Assembly: GCA_026260175.1 (NCBI GenBank) | Contig: JAKCWW010004160.1 | Span: forward strand, 1-42,839 | From: Reticulitermes lucifugus | Taxonomy: Eukaryota; Arthropoda; Insecta; Blattodea; Rhinotermitidae | DNA length: 42,839 nt | Direction: 5' to 3' | In this document: positions 31,843 through 41,480 of the stretch, one piece after another | Layout: each line of letters starts with the position of its first letter | Numbering within the stretch: position 1 is the stretch's first letter | Notes under the pieces: model-generated | Seen by the model: the letters and a program-made list of their open reading frames with translations, nothing else | Databases searched by the model: none | Told to the model about the DNA's origin: nothing | Made by a program: the position numbers and the translations under genes

Positions 31843-32164
31843 TAACTTCAAATATCCTTGCGGTGAAAGATTCGGATTTTCTAGCATAGCAACACGGGAC
31901 CCCAAAAATCTGCTGGTGGCATAAGACACACCACCCCCGAGTTTTATGCAACAAGTCGCATCGATCTGTCAGCCGTTTCTGTCTCAGAACCCAGTACAAA
32001 TTTATCGTTATCTCTGATTCTAAATCCCCGTAAGGCAACGGCACGGCCACGCCGGTGTAGTAAAACCGTGACACTGCATTATGCAGCGGTTGCAGTGTCG
32101 GACGCAAGGGTGGGTGTTACGTCTGCAAGAGCATGTAGTCAGCGCCATGATGTGATTTTACATA
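31843..32164. other. Intergenic, unrecognised
   Basis: A 90-codon minus-strand open frame (including GVAVPLPYGDLESEITINL) looks like repeat-derived sequence but I cannot assign it. Confidence 0.5.
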
Positions 32165-32462
32165 AAGTAAAGTGCAGCTGCACCTGTGCACGCCATTAAA
32201 GCATATAGGGGCGTGGAGAGATAGCTCCACTCATTCTTAACCTCGGCACTAGATGGAGGAGAGTGGCCAGCTCGACGCTGCAACCGCTTTACCCTCGGGG
32301 AAAACGCCCATGATACCCATAAAACAGAAAACTGAGCAGGCCCCTGAGTCGTTATAGACGATTTGAAGAAGAGAAAAATCCCTTGCCCCCACTGAGAGTC
32401 GAACAACGATTTATCGGTATTCCAGCCCGTACTCTAGTCACTATCCGACAACACTATCCCCT
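32165..32462 (-). mobile_element. SINE-B copy, diverged
   Basis: In antisense it shows GATAGCTCCACTCATTC, CCTCGGCACTAGATGGAGG, GCAACCGCTTTACCCTCGGG, a decayed B box (GAGAGTCGAACAACGATTT) and CCCGTACTCTAGTCACTATC. No target-site duplication found. Confidence 0.8.
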
Positions 32463-32582
32463 CAAGTTAGTTTATATTCAGCGAAGAAATTATCTTAACA
32501 TAAAATGTAATATTATTCGAATACGACTACATGTTCCATGACTCACTCACCAAATTCAATTCACAAGGTCTCATTTTCTTGA

Positions 32583-32893
32583 TTTTAGGCGCGTTCGCAA
32601 AATTGCGAAAAGCGACTATTAACTTTGTCACGTATGTCTGTCTGTCCGTCCGTCCATCCGCATGGAACAACTCGGCTCCCACTGAACGGATTTTCATGAA
32701 ATCTGATATTTGAGGTTTTTCGAAAATATGTCAGAAAATTCAAGTTTTATTAAGATCTGACAAGAATAACGGGTATTTTACATGAAGACTCATGTATATT
32801 TATGATATCTCGCTGAATTCTTCTTAGATGAGAAATGTTTCAGACAAAAGTTGCACAGAAAATCAAAACACACATTTTATGTTGATAACGTTT
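32583..32893 (+). repeat. Dispersed repeat D, copy 1
   Basis: Starts TTTTAGGCGCGTTCGCAAAA, passes through a CTGTCCGTCCGTCCATCCG run and GAACGGATTTTCATGAAATC, and ends near AAAACACACATTTTATGTTG. An inverted copy lies at 39.5-39.8 kb. No protein is recognised and the origin is unknown. Confidence 0.8.
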
Positions 32894-33371
32894 CCCAAAA
32901 ATCGTGACGTTAATGAGATAGTGGAAAAATATTGCAAAGCCAGACAGGCCACAGATGACTATAATACAGCGCAAGCGCTTTGCATGCTGGATAACTAAGG
33001 CTACAAACACGCACTCAGAATGTGTAACACTTATTGCTTCTCAACGGCAACAATGGTTACGCGAATGCGCCTTGATTTGACGTTATACGAACAATGCCAG
33101 TCTTGTTTCAAGTTCATCTAAGACATCCTAAACTTTTATTCTATTTTTCAATATTCCAATGTACTAGTCATCAGCCGATTTCAGTGGCTGATTTCGGCTG
33201 AATGTTAAATCATGTAAAACGTTTCATATCACTGTATACAAAATCCGTATTTTTTTAATTTACATCTAAATTTTAATTTGAAATCTGTGGCTTTGGTCAC
33301 TGCCACCCCACAAGTTTGCGCGCCCACCATGTTATTACTGTTTGCAGGTATTTAACACAATTGGAAATGGT
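32894..33371. other. Intergenic, nothing recognised
   Basis: Has a small inverted motif CAGCCGATTTCAG and GATTTCGGCTG near 33.17-33.21 kb. No gene seen. Confidence 0.6.
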
Positions 33372-33418
33372 GTACTGTGTGGCACGGTATACAGAATTTA
33401 CTAAGGCGTTTTTTACCT

Positions 33419-33979
33419 TCAAAACGACATACGCTTCCATTGCACATAAATAAACGTAATTTCATTTACGTCCATAAAAATTATGGCCTTCCCCGAGCCG
33501 ATTCTCAGCAGCATACTACGCAGATCCCCTATACCGAATTTCACCAAAATCGGGAAAGAAATGCGGAAAGTAAGGATAAAAATCATTTGTGCCCGAAGTA
33601 AAGTATGGTATTCAGTGCGCCAATTTTCACGAAACTCGCAACCAGTCAACACATGTTTGTGGATATTTCCGGTACCAAATTTTTCCCCATATAGGATGAA
33701 AAATGTACAAAACAAGAGCCAAATATCATTTACGCCCTGAAGTACAGTATGGCTTTCACTGTACCGATTTTCACGAAACTCATAAATGTTTAATGACATT
33801 CTGTGCTTAACTCCTCTACCGAATTTCACCCAAATGGGTCTCGGAAATGCGAAAAGTACAGGCAGAAATTCATTTACGCCCTTAGGTAAAGTATAAATGT
33901 CACTGTGCCGCTTTTCAAGAACCTCACGCTTTCTAGACAAGTTTTTGTACACAAAAATTTCATGAAACCCGAATTTCAT
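33419..33979 (-). repeat. 144-bp tandem repeat with an open frame of 48-residue repeats
   Basis: The phrase CATTTACGCCC and its variants recur at about 33463, 33584, 33727 and 33871, with the later spacing 143-144 bp. On the minus strand 186 codons stay open. They show three and a half diverged copies of a 48-residue unit: YEFRENRYSESHTVLQGVND and then YGEKFGTGNIHKH, followed by CEFRENWRTEYHTLL and ILVKFGIGDL. The recurring core is EFRENR, then HT-L-GVNE, then KFGTG. I know similar peptides only as recurring insect repeat translations. Function is unknown, and a host protein is unlikely because there is no splice or start context. Confidence 0.6.
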
Positions 33980-35135
33980 GAAAATCCAAGAAACGGTTTA
34001 GCCGCTGATGCTAGGTCAGACGGACGGACGTGTACTCCACATGAAAAGTTCTTCTTGACTCGTTAAGAACTCTATGTTGGGGTGGGCTCCTATGCATAAC
34101 GTTGAAACAAAGTTTTGTGAAAATCGGTCAACTGGTGAAGGACATCGTGCTACTACGTATCTCACAACATGAATGCCCGTGTTGTTATTCACGTTAGGTT
34201 ATGTTTAAATAAAGCACGCACCATATGATTCACACTATATCCGTTTCATTTCCTCGTCACGAGTAAATATTTGACACTCATTAGGCAACGAAAATTAGAC
34301 GCGGTTACAACACCGCCCTTAACTCAATTAAAGGAAGCAAAGACTGACTGAACACTAAACTAAGTTCATGACGTAATGTCTTCCTTGACACGCTAATAGC
34401 TACTCTGTAGGTTAAGAAATTCCCTCCGTTTAACGAACCGGAATATTATTTACCGACTGTCAGTCCAATCCAGTCCACGCCCTCATAACCTCACACCCTA
34501 TTTATCTAAAAATCGATTGTGACATTATCATCCCATTTGATTTCCCAACGACCTCTTCTCTTGAGGCCTCCCGGTCACACTTTGTATATGTTTTCCATTT
34601 CCCCCATACGTGCTATATGCCATACTTGTCTACCTTTGATGTGACCGCCTTCATAACAAGCTATTTGAATATGCAGACTATTTTCGCCCTTACGTAAATA
34701 CCCACAGTTTATCGAATTTCGGAATTTAACCGCGCCTACCTCAAACGCAGCTGCATGAGGTTCTCAGGACGGTGACAATGAATACTGCTGCCTCCTGTCT
34801 GGGATGTGATCCCGTGCAGTCCGAAGAAGTGCACCGACGCTGCAGAGGACCCTACGGCCTCCATCATTAATCACAAGAAAACAGTAATTTTTGTTGCACT
34901 TATCGTCTTCAGGGTGAATGTCAGGGATACAAAGCAAAACCTAAACTTGGTGCCGGCAGCCTGCCAGGGCCTGGGCAGTCCTTGGTCGAGCCCCACCGGG
35001 AGTTCATACTCGTAGCCATGTTTTATTCCACTGACGATGCCTTCCAACGTTTCGTTTATCAAGAGACCTCGTCTCTGATGACAACCTATATACGTTTATT
35101 CATTCATTTATTTACGGTTTAACGACGCCGTCGGG
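33980..35135. other. Intergenic, nothing firm
   Basis: Begins with the edge of a repeat (CAGACGGACGGACGTG and GTGAAAATCGGTCAACTGG). Otherwise no recognisable gene or repeat family. Confidence 0.6.
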
Positions 35136-35418
35136 AGCCGGACAGTACAGCCGGTGTAACGACTAGGCTTTTGGAGTGGACGACCGAGCAGTCGTAGCTC
35201 GAATCCCGGCAAAGCAAGACTTTTTTCCTGCAAAGTGGCTCAAGCGGCCCTGGGGCCAACCCAGCCTCCTATTCTGTGGGTACCAAGGGTTAAGCGGCTA
35301 GAGTGTAAAGCTGACCACTCACTCCATCTACTGCCGACCTGTGTGGAGTTATAATTTCACTCCCCGATGCTGCCTTCATGGCGTGCACAAGGACAACTTT
35401 ACCTTTAAGGACACTATC
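35136..35418 (+). mobile_element. SINE-B copy
   Basis: Head GAGCCGGACAGTACAGCCGG, a B box in GTAGCTCGAATCCCGGC, a body with CCCTGGGGCCAACCCAGCCT and GTTAAGCGGCTAGAGTG, and the tail TTCATGGCGTGCACAAGG and CTTTACCTTTAAGG. Confidence 0.8.
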
Positions 35419-35929
35419 AGGAAGTCACATAGTGTCGAATGGCCGGATGGTTAATGAATAATGATATGAAAGCATGTGGAAATGGTCAGGGCATAATTCG
35501 TGGCACCGCGGAACCCACGAGAACGTTAGGCATGACAGTTGGTCTCCGGGTCAAGGTTTGAAGCCAGAACCTCCCCATTACGAACCAGGACTACCACCCA
35601 CCCGACCTCGAAGAGCGATGATCAGATGAAAATAGGGATCTGTCATGTCAACAGCAAGCACACTGCATGCCAAGTTTAATTGGATAAGCATTATTGCTTT
35701 ATGGCATACAATTAAGATTAAATGGCGTGGGTGCGATCAATTTGATCAGTACGAATTACAATACGCATTGACAGATGAACGCATCTGAAGGACAGCAGGT
35801 GGCACAAGCTCTTCACAGAACTTCTCGCCATTTTAGTTTGTGGCTCAGTCATCATCACCTTCACACACGTGTCCGCTCCACTTCTTAAGTGACACGTTTT
35901 TACGAATGTATAAATTAAATAACACTTCG
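35419..35929. other. Intergenic, nothing recognised
   Basis: No coding or repeat signal that I can name. Confidence 0.6.
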
Positions 35930-36053
35930 ATTCAAGATGTGACGTTCGATATGCAGACGTATTCAAGATGTGACGTTCGATATGCAGACGTATTCAAGAT
36001 GTGACGTTCCATATGCAGACGTATTCAAGATGTGACGTTCGATATGCAGACGT
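35930..36053. repeat. 31-bp minisatellite, four copies
   Basis: The unit, starting ATTCAAGATGTGACGTTCGA and ending TATGCAGACGT, is repeated four times head to tail, with a single C variant in the third. The repeats touch with no spacers, so this is not a CRISPR array. Confidence 0.97.
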
Positions 36054-36658
36054 ATTCCGCGCCACAATGTTTCACTTTCTAGCCAATCTCTTTTGACGAC
36101 ATTCATAATACACTACCGGATATAGCGTTTTCATTTTCAACATGCAATATATTGAAGATCAATAGCTGAAAGTGACGTCGTAAAGTCTGATGCATACGTT
36201 CCTTCGAAACGTTGGTACCTACCAAGCTACACGGCGTGAAATCTAAGAACACACCGCCGCGAGAACCTAAAGTCTCAACAGAATTTGCGTTATGACAGTT
36301 ATTTAAACTAAATATATCTCATAGCATGTATAACAGAACTGCAACAATTGGCAGTATAGGCCTATTCATGCCGTGTAATTATGAACTCATTAAATCTATT
36401 TTAAGTACACGACTCACGTCACTTTGAAGCGCTGTCTCGACATTCCGACATAGATATAAAATTTATCTCGTCTTCCAATGGAGGCCAATACAGGTGACTT
36501 TATAAATTCTTCAAACAAGATCGATTGAGGTAAGAGTGGCAGTAGGAGGTATAATGTATTCCGTCAGGGGTGAAAACTACATATTCGGAGGATCGCTGCT
36601 GAACTTGTAATAATTCTGGCCCTTTTAATTCAGCAAGGAACAGGACTCACAATAAAAC
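36054..36658. other. Intergenic, mostly unrecognised
   Basis: Contains a weak member of the GAAACG signature (TCTGATGCATACG, then CCTTCGAAACGTTGGTACC) at 36.19-36.22 kb. Nothing else. Confidence 0.6.
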
Positions 36659-36705
36659 TATTCCGATTCTAAATTATCCATAAGGTGCACTGAGCAATTA
36701 GATAT

Positions 36706-36757
36706 GATATCAAAACCAACAAATGCACACTTATGTGCATTTGTTGGTTTTGATATC
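36706..36757. repeat. Perfect 24-bp inverted repeat with 4-nt loop, flanked by 12-bp direct repeats
   Basis: The arm reads GATATCAAAACCAACAAATG plus CACA, the loop is CTTA, and the second arm is the exact reverse complement. The phrase TATTCCGATTCT occurs just after it (36759-36770) and again near 36659-36670. Confidence 0.95.
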
Positions 36758-36799
36758 GTATTCCGATTCTTTATTTTTCTATGGATTATTATCTGGTGG

Positions 36800-37066
36800 G
36801 GTACGCGGTGGCGCAGTTGGTTGAGGCACTATGCAACAAGCCGGAAAGTTGCGGGTTCGATTCCCGATGGGGTCATTGGAATTATTCATTGACTTAATCC
36901 CTCGGGCCGCACTATGACCCTGGGGTCGACTCAGCCTCTAACAGAAATGAGAACCAGGAGTATCTCCTGCCACTTTCATGTGCAAATTGTCTAGAAATTC
37001 TGGGAGCCTCAACCTCCCACAGCCTTCAGGGCCTGTCCAGGCCTATATAGGGATTGCTTTACCTTT
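36800..37066 (+). mobile_element. SINE-A, full length, perfect 15-bp target-site duplication
   Basis: Exact direct repeats ATTATTATCTGGTGG flank it (36785-36799 and 37067-37081). The head GTACGCGGTGGCGCAGTTGG has a good pol III A box and the B box is GGTTCGATTCC. The body has GTCATTGGAATTATTCATTG and GGCCGCACTATGACC. The tail has AGGGCCTGTCCAGGCC and ends TTGCTTTACCTTT. Translation of the head gives TRWRSWLRHYATSRKVAGSI, a peptide common in spurious insect gene models. This is the reference copy for the family. Confidence 0.93.
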
Positions 37067-37081
37067 ATTATTATCTGGTGG

Positions 37082-37320
37082 CAAGGAAGGTGTAGTCGGT
37101 ATAGCAACACCGGGGTTCGAACCCCGGTGGGGGCGAAATTTTCCGGACCAATCCAGACCGGCCTCGAAGCCCACCCAGCCTCCTGTACAACGTCTCCTTC
37201 CCGGGGGTAAGCGGCCGGGGCGTGGTGTTGACCACCCACACCTTCCAGCGCCGAGGTCGAGTGTGGGCAGAGTTATACCCTCTGCCTGCTTCCTATGTAA
37301 CGGGACAGCGTTTACCTTCA
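37082..37320 (+). mobile_element. SINE-B copy directly behind SINE-A
   Basis: Starts with a damaged head (GGTGTAGTCGGTATAGCAAC). It has a perfect B-box palindrome in CGGGGTTCGAACCCCGG, the body GGTAAGCGGCCGGGGCGTGG and the tail CTATGTAACGGGACAGCG. The SINE-A target site lies at its 5' edge. Confidence 0.85.
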
Positions 37321-37629
37321 GCATCCTTACCAGCCTTTTCAGGGCTTCATATATTTATATCTTCTCCGTGAAACTCCCATCTCGCTTCTTATTCGCAGCA
37401 AACTAAAATGCTTAAACAAACTTCAAGAGCGAGTTCATAGCAAAACAAATAAAAAGTTATATAAACATATGTCCGGAAATAAATAGTTTTTGGGTTAAAT
37501 TAAGGGATTACATTCAACAATGAACACCTTAAGTACGTAATATTTTACTTACAACTAACATAATACATTTACAGTACAAGTTCCCAGTTTAATAACTGTT
37601 GAATTCTTATTTATCAAGTCACAATTCAC

Positions 37630-37970
37630 AACAAGTGCTCAAAATGTCCTCCACCTGAATCAGTGCACGCATGGACACGTCTGATCATGGACTGTCGCAC
37701 CCTTTCAAAGGTGCCGGGGCGGCTGCGAAAGGTTTGACAGGCATAAAAAATGCGTTAGTGATGTGTCTCTTCATTATCAATTGGAGCTGAACAGGCGTAC
37801 ACTAGGGTGTTTAAGTGTCCCCACAGACAAAAACCTAAAGGACTAAGGTCAACATGTTGTTGGGCTGTACCTCGAATACTAAGTGTTTGCGGACATACAC
37901 TGATATGAAGTTTATCCTTGTTTTGCTGTGGGAAACCCACTGCTGAAGTTCGTCCAAGCATTTTAGGTAC
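37630..37970 (-). pseudogene. Mariner-like transposase C-terminal remnant, frameshifted
   Basis: The minus strand encodes AQQHVDLSPLGFCLWGHL and then NTLVYACSAPIDNEET. This recalls the (S)PDL-PLDFFLWG-LK--VY motif around the last catalytic acidic residue of mariner-type DDE transposases, with Gly where the second Asp of that motif usually stands. A frameshift and stop follow, then TFERVRQSMIRRVHAC and GGGHFEHLL, the typical C-terminus. The N-terminal DNA-binding and first catalytic parts are not intact, so it is a dead fragment. Downstream sequence to about 37.45 kb probably belongs to the element's 3' end. Confidence 0.65.
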
Positions 37971-37990
37971 ACCCTGTATACAAGCGTTTC

Positions 37991-38430
37991 TCGAGCCTCA
38001 CCTGCAGAGACAGGCATGCGGCGAGTATATATGCATACACAATACATAAATATGTACATATATTTTGTATTCATAGTGCATAAAATGCACGCAAAGTGGT
38101 GTTGCTAAGACTCCCGCAGACTTCACGGCGCGGCGTGAAGCGGTCCCAAAACATACAGATTACTAAAATTTATTGTGGGGGGCTTTCACTCTGGATTACG
38201 TTCTTCTGACAAAAGGCAGTACTCTGGGCACTTGTTATGCGATTTTGGAGTAAATTCGCTAATAATTATAGGGGACCTCCGATTATCGAGTCGCAGGGGG
38301 GGGGGGGCAAGAATTTTTATCTACACTATTGTGCAAGCTGTATGCGTATTCTTTCAATAATTCGTTCGCGTAGCCAACATGCTTTCATTTCAGGATTTCA
38401 AAAAGTGTCCCCCATAAAACTGAATATTTC
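37991..38430. other. Intergenic, nothing recognised
   Basis: A poly-G run (GGGGGGGGGG near 38.30 kb) and no coding signal. Confidence 0.6.
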
Positions 38431-38460
38431 TACAAATTACAATGCCTGTCGGCCTATCAA

Positions 38461-38517
38461 GACAGAGAATCCTGGAGGAAACGCACTGAGGAGGCTAAGG
38501 CTCGATTTGGGCTGTAG
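38461..38517 (+). pseudogene. Possible LINE protein C-terminal tail
   Basis: In one frame it reads DRESWRKRTEEAKARFGL followed by a stop. I recall the pattern D-R--W+---EAK---GL-stop at the C-terminus of several non-LTR retrotransposon proteins. Upstream sequence is out of frame or unrelated. The match is short, so it is tentative. Confidence 0.35.
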
Positions 38518-38923
38518 CGCCATTGCAGCAGCAGCAGTAGGCCTGTCGGGTGGTGCTAGTGCCGCTCATGCATCGGAAGTTCGTACAGCCGCCATGTGCC
38601 TATCACTGAAGGCGTGAAACAAAACTGCACACAGTCGATGGCTCTCGATGGCATTACGATCGCACCAATCTTCAGGAAATGTCTTAAATTGGTGTGAAAC
38701 TTACCAGGGTCGTGACAGACAGACATGAAGGTACCGTATGTCCATCTCTCCTTATAAAACAAAGAAAGGAACTTGCTCAACGCAAGCCCTACGAAGCAGT
38801 AAAAAAGTGAAAGCGCTTTTCTATCCAGTGTTCTCCGATTTCTGACACAGCACTGCTTTTGGAAGGTTCCCAGGCTTCGCCGGTTTGTCTTTCTGGTAAG
38901 AACATGTACATGAACATGAGTAT

Positions 38924-39098
38924 GGAGCATTGGTGGAATAATACTGACAGGGAAAAATCAAAGTACTGGGGGAAAAAAAACCTGTCTGTGCCACTTTGTA
39001 CACCACAAATCCCACCTGGACTGGTCTGGGATCGATCCCGGGGCTCCGTCGTGAGAAGGTGGCGACCAACCGCCTGAGCCATGGCACAGTCCATATAA
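38924..39098 (-). mobile_element. SINE-C copy, near full length
   Basis: On the minus strand the head is GTGCCATGGCTCAGGCGGTT (A-box-like) with a B box in CCCGGGATCGATCCCAG. The body GATTTGTGGTGTACAAAGTG follows and the tail TATTATTCCACCAATGCTCC ends it. It translates to a variant of the CGICGGQSGTG peptide often seen in insect sequence. Confidence 0.85.
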
Positions 39099-39330
39099 AG
39101 CAGCAAGTTCAACCAAATAATATTTACAAATTCGGTTTCTGCCGCACAGAAAACACAGTGTCCCGATTACATGAACCAACTGGCTATTAGCCTTTTAAAG
39201 CCTGGCGGTTACTTCTACGTACCACCAGGTTCAATATTCAATAAGGCAGGCAATGTAAGTATAAAGAAGCAGTGTGGCGCGTTCGTGTAACCATTGTTGC
39301 CGTGGAAAAGCAATAAGTATTACATATTGT
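39099..39330. other. Intergenic, nothing recognised
   Basis: No gene or repeat seen. Confidence 0.55.
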
Positions 39331-39345
39331 GAGTGTGTGTATGTA

Positions 39346-39377
<32 letters not shown>

Positions 39378-39380
39378 TAT
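39331..39380. repeat. (TG)n microsatellite
   Basis: TG run with a few TATG interruptions. Confidence 0.95.
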
Positions 39381-39496
39381 CACTAGTTATCCAGCATGCA
39401 ATTGGCATGCGACGTATTATGTCATCTGTGGCCTGTCCGGCTCGACCATATTTGTCCGCATTATCTCACAAAGGGCACGATTTTCGGAAAAAAGTA

Positions 39497-39776
39497 ACTG
39501 AACATAAAATGTGTGTTTTGATTTTCTCTACAACTTTTGTCTGAAACATTTCTCATTCTAAGAAGAACTGAGCGAGATATTATCATGTACCCGTTATTCT
39601 TGTCAGATTGTAATAAAACTTGAATTTTCTCAACAGATTTTAGATAAATACTTCAAATATCAAATTTCATGAAAATCCGTCCAGTGGGAGCGGACTTGTT
39701 CCAAGCGGACTGGCGGACGGACAGACATGCCGATGCTATTAGCCGCTTTTCGCAATTTTTGCGAACGTGCCTAAAA
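39497..39776 (-). repeat. Dispersed repeat D, copy 2 (inverted)
   Basis: The reverse complement matches copy 1 at 32.6-32.9 kb in order: TTTTTAGGCACGTTCGCAAA, a CTGTCCGTCCGCC run, ACGGATTTTCATGAAATTTG, ACAATCTGACAAGAATAACG and AAATGTTTCAGACAAAAGTT. Confidence 0.82.
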
Positions 39777-40170
39777 ATTCCACATGGTGCTCACATTGCG
39801 TTTATGTTGTGTATGGATCTCAGAACAAACAGCGACTTTTGGTTTACGCAACATTAACAGATTGGTTTTGTACAACCGAGGTGGAGAGTGTTTACTGCGC
39901 GGTATGCACTGAGTCCTTATATAAAACAAAACACACACGTTTCGTCTTTAACGAGTCAGTGAAATAACTGCTTTCTGTCCTGAAGATCACGACAAACACA
40001 AAGCCTACATTGTACGGGCAAACTGCAGACTTTGCAGTGTTGAAGCAAGTGATACACACAGTTACCATTGCGCTTTAACCTCGTAAGAAAACTATTTAAT
40101 ACGAATGATTAACTCACACCAACAAATGCACCAAAACAAGTTTGTCACTGATTTCTTTATTAAAAGTTTT
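39777..40170. other. Intergenic, nothing recognised
   Basis: No coding or repeat family recognised. Confidence 0.55.
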
Positions 40171-40214
40171 CCCCAATACGCATTTCGGCACTTTTATATT
40201 GCCATCATCAGGGG
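40171..40214 (-). ncRNA. Hammerhead-like stem-loop motif (candidate)
   Basis: Reading the minus strand: CCC, then CTGATGA, one extra T, GGCA, a 9-nt loop, TGCC, GAAA, T-GCGT-A, TT, GGGG. The two conserved cores of a hammerhead ribozyme are intact. Stem II is GGCA/TGCC, stem I is CCC/GGG, and a minimal stem III with a NUH-type site follows. The extra T between CTGATGA and stem II is against activity. Penelope-like retroelements are known to carry hammerheads with very short stem III. Confidence 0.35.
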
Positions 40215-40766
40215 CATCGTTGGGAGTTTGTACATAGACCAATGTACTTTGTTACATCAGAACAGTTGCGTCAGTATTCGTTATTACCACTTTGTATAAA
40301 ATTGTATAAAATTGTACAATAGTAGCGCTGTTAAATTACTAAAATTAATAGTAAAACAGTGTGGTATATTATATTAAACTACATGCTGTGATAAAATTCA
40401 TAAATTATTGGCAGCGTGGTCCGGTGTGCTGTTTTGTGCCGGTTATCTGTTAAAATATTACACATAATTAGGGTCATGACAACTACTGTTAATTATATTT
40501 CATACGAATGTTTTGATATGACAGGCTTGCAAATACCGAAATATTTATAAACTGCGATTAAATCTAGGGCTACTTAATGTCCACAATTACAGGCCTACTG
40601 AATAAATGAAAGCTTCAAAACGAAAAGGCTTCTAAGGACCGGGTGTACCTTTACGGTTATGTTCTAACAGCACTATGACTTGTCTAATTTTTAGTGTTGT
40701 ATTTAACGACGTTGTCGATTACCAAGATTATATAGCACAGATGGCAAATAAACGAAATATGGCTTC
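40215..40766. other. Intergenic, nothing recognised
   Basis: AT-rich. Contains the doubled phrase GTATAAAATTGTATAAAATTG near 40.29-40.31 kb. No gene. Confidence 0.55.
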
Positions 40767-40900
40767 GGAGCGTTGGTGTAATAATACTGAGGAGGGAAAA
40801 CCAAACTATTCGGTGAAAACCCTCTTCCAGTACCATTTTGTCTACCAAACTTTCCACATGGACTGCCCTGGGATAGACGCAGGGCCTCTGTGATGACAGG
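40767..40900 (-). mobile_element. SINE-C fragment
   Basis: Keeps the tail GTTGGTGTAATAATACTGAG, the middle ACCATTTTGTCTACCAAAC and a decayed B box (CCTGGGATAGACGCAGGG). The A-box head is missing. Confidence 0.75.
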
Positions 40901-41145
40901 TACGACGTTCGTTCTATTTATGTCTTTTCCTTGACATAATCCATGAATAATGTACCCCTATACTGAATTCAGTGTGCGTGTACGTAAGAAAATTTAATTT
41001 GTATTCCTGTCATTCTCTCTCGCCTCTGGTGGCAAGACGATTAGACACGGCCACCCCACAATACACCAACAGATATTGACTCCTGGCTGCAACATTGCAT
41101 GTCACCTACCAACATCCGGAGAGGACAGGAAAGTACAAGCCCAAC

Positions 41146-41430
41146 AAAGGTAAAGGCAAAGGCACCCTTGTGCACGTAACAAAGGCATATGGGAGAGTGA
41201 AGGCGTAGCTCCACTATTTCTTAACCTCGGCACTAGATGGGAGTGGTCAGCTTCACGACCTGGCAGCTTTACCCCCGGTACTCATTTGACAGGAGGCCGG
41301 GGTGGGCCTCGGGAGCTGGTTCGGACGCTTTGGAGGAGAAAAATATATCTTGCATGTGCCGGAAATCGAACCACAATCTCTCGGTCGTCCAGCCCGTTGT
41401 AGTTACTATACCGACTACGCTACACGAGAG
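41146..41430 (-). mobile_element. SINE-B copy
   Basis: In antisense: AAAGGTAAAGGCAAAGGCAC, CGTAGCTCCACTATTTC, CCTCGGCACTAGATGGGAG, AGCTTTACCCCCGGTACTCA, B box GCCGGAAATCGAACCAC, then CCCGTTGTAGTTACTATACC and GACTACGCTACACGAG. Confidence 0.85.
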
Positions 41431-41480
41431 GAGTGGAAACAGAGGCCGAGAAGAACTCATAAAATAATAAAAAAAGATTA

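Noticed and set aside
35930-36053. CRISPR-like repeat array
   Set aside because: Units are contiguous with no unique spacers, and the window is eukaryotic.
37120-37136. Perfect CGGGGTTCGAACCCCGG palindrome read as a tRNA T-arm of a real tRNA gene
   Set aside because: The surrounding sequence aligns to SINE-B and lacks the rest of a tRNA cloverleaf.
38237-38617. 126-codon plus-strand frame as a gene
   Set aside because: The recognisable peptide (DRESWRKRTEEAKARFGL) is in a different frame, so this long frame is a shadow.
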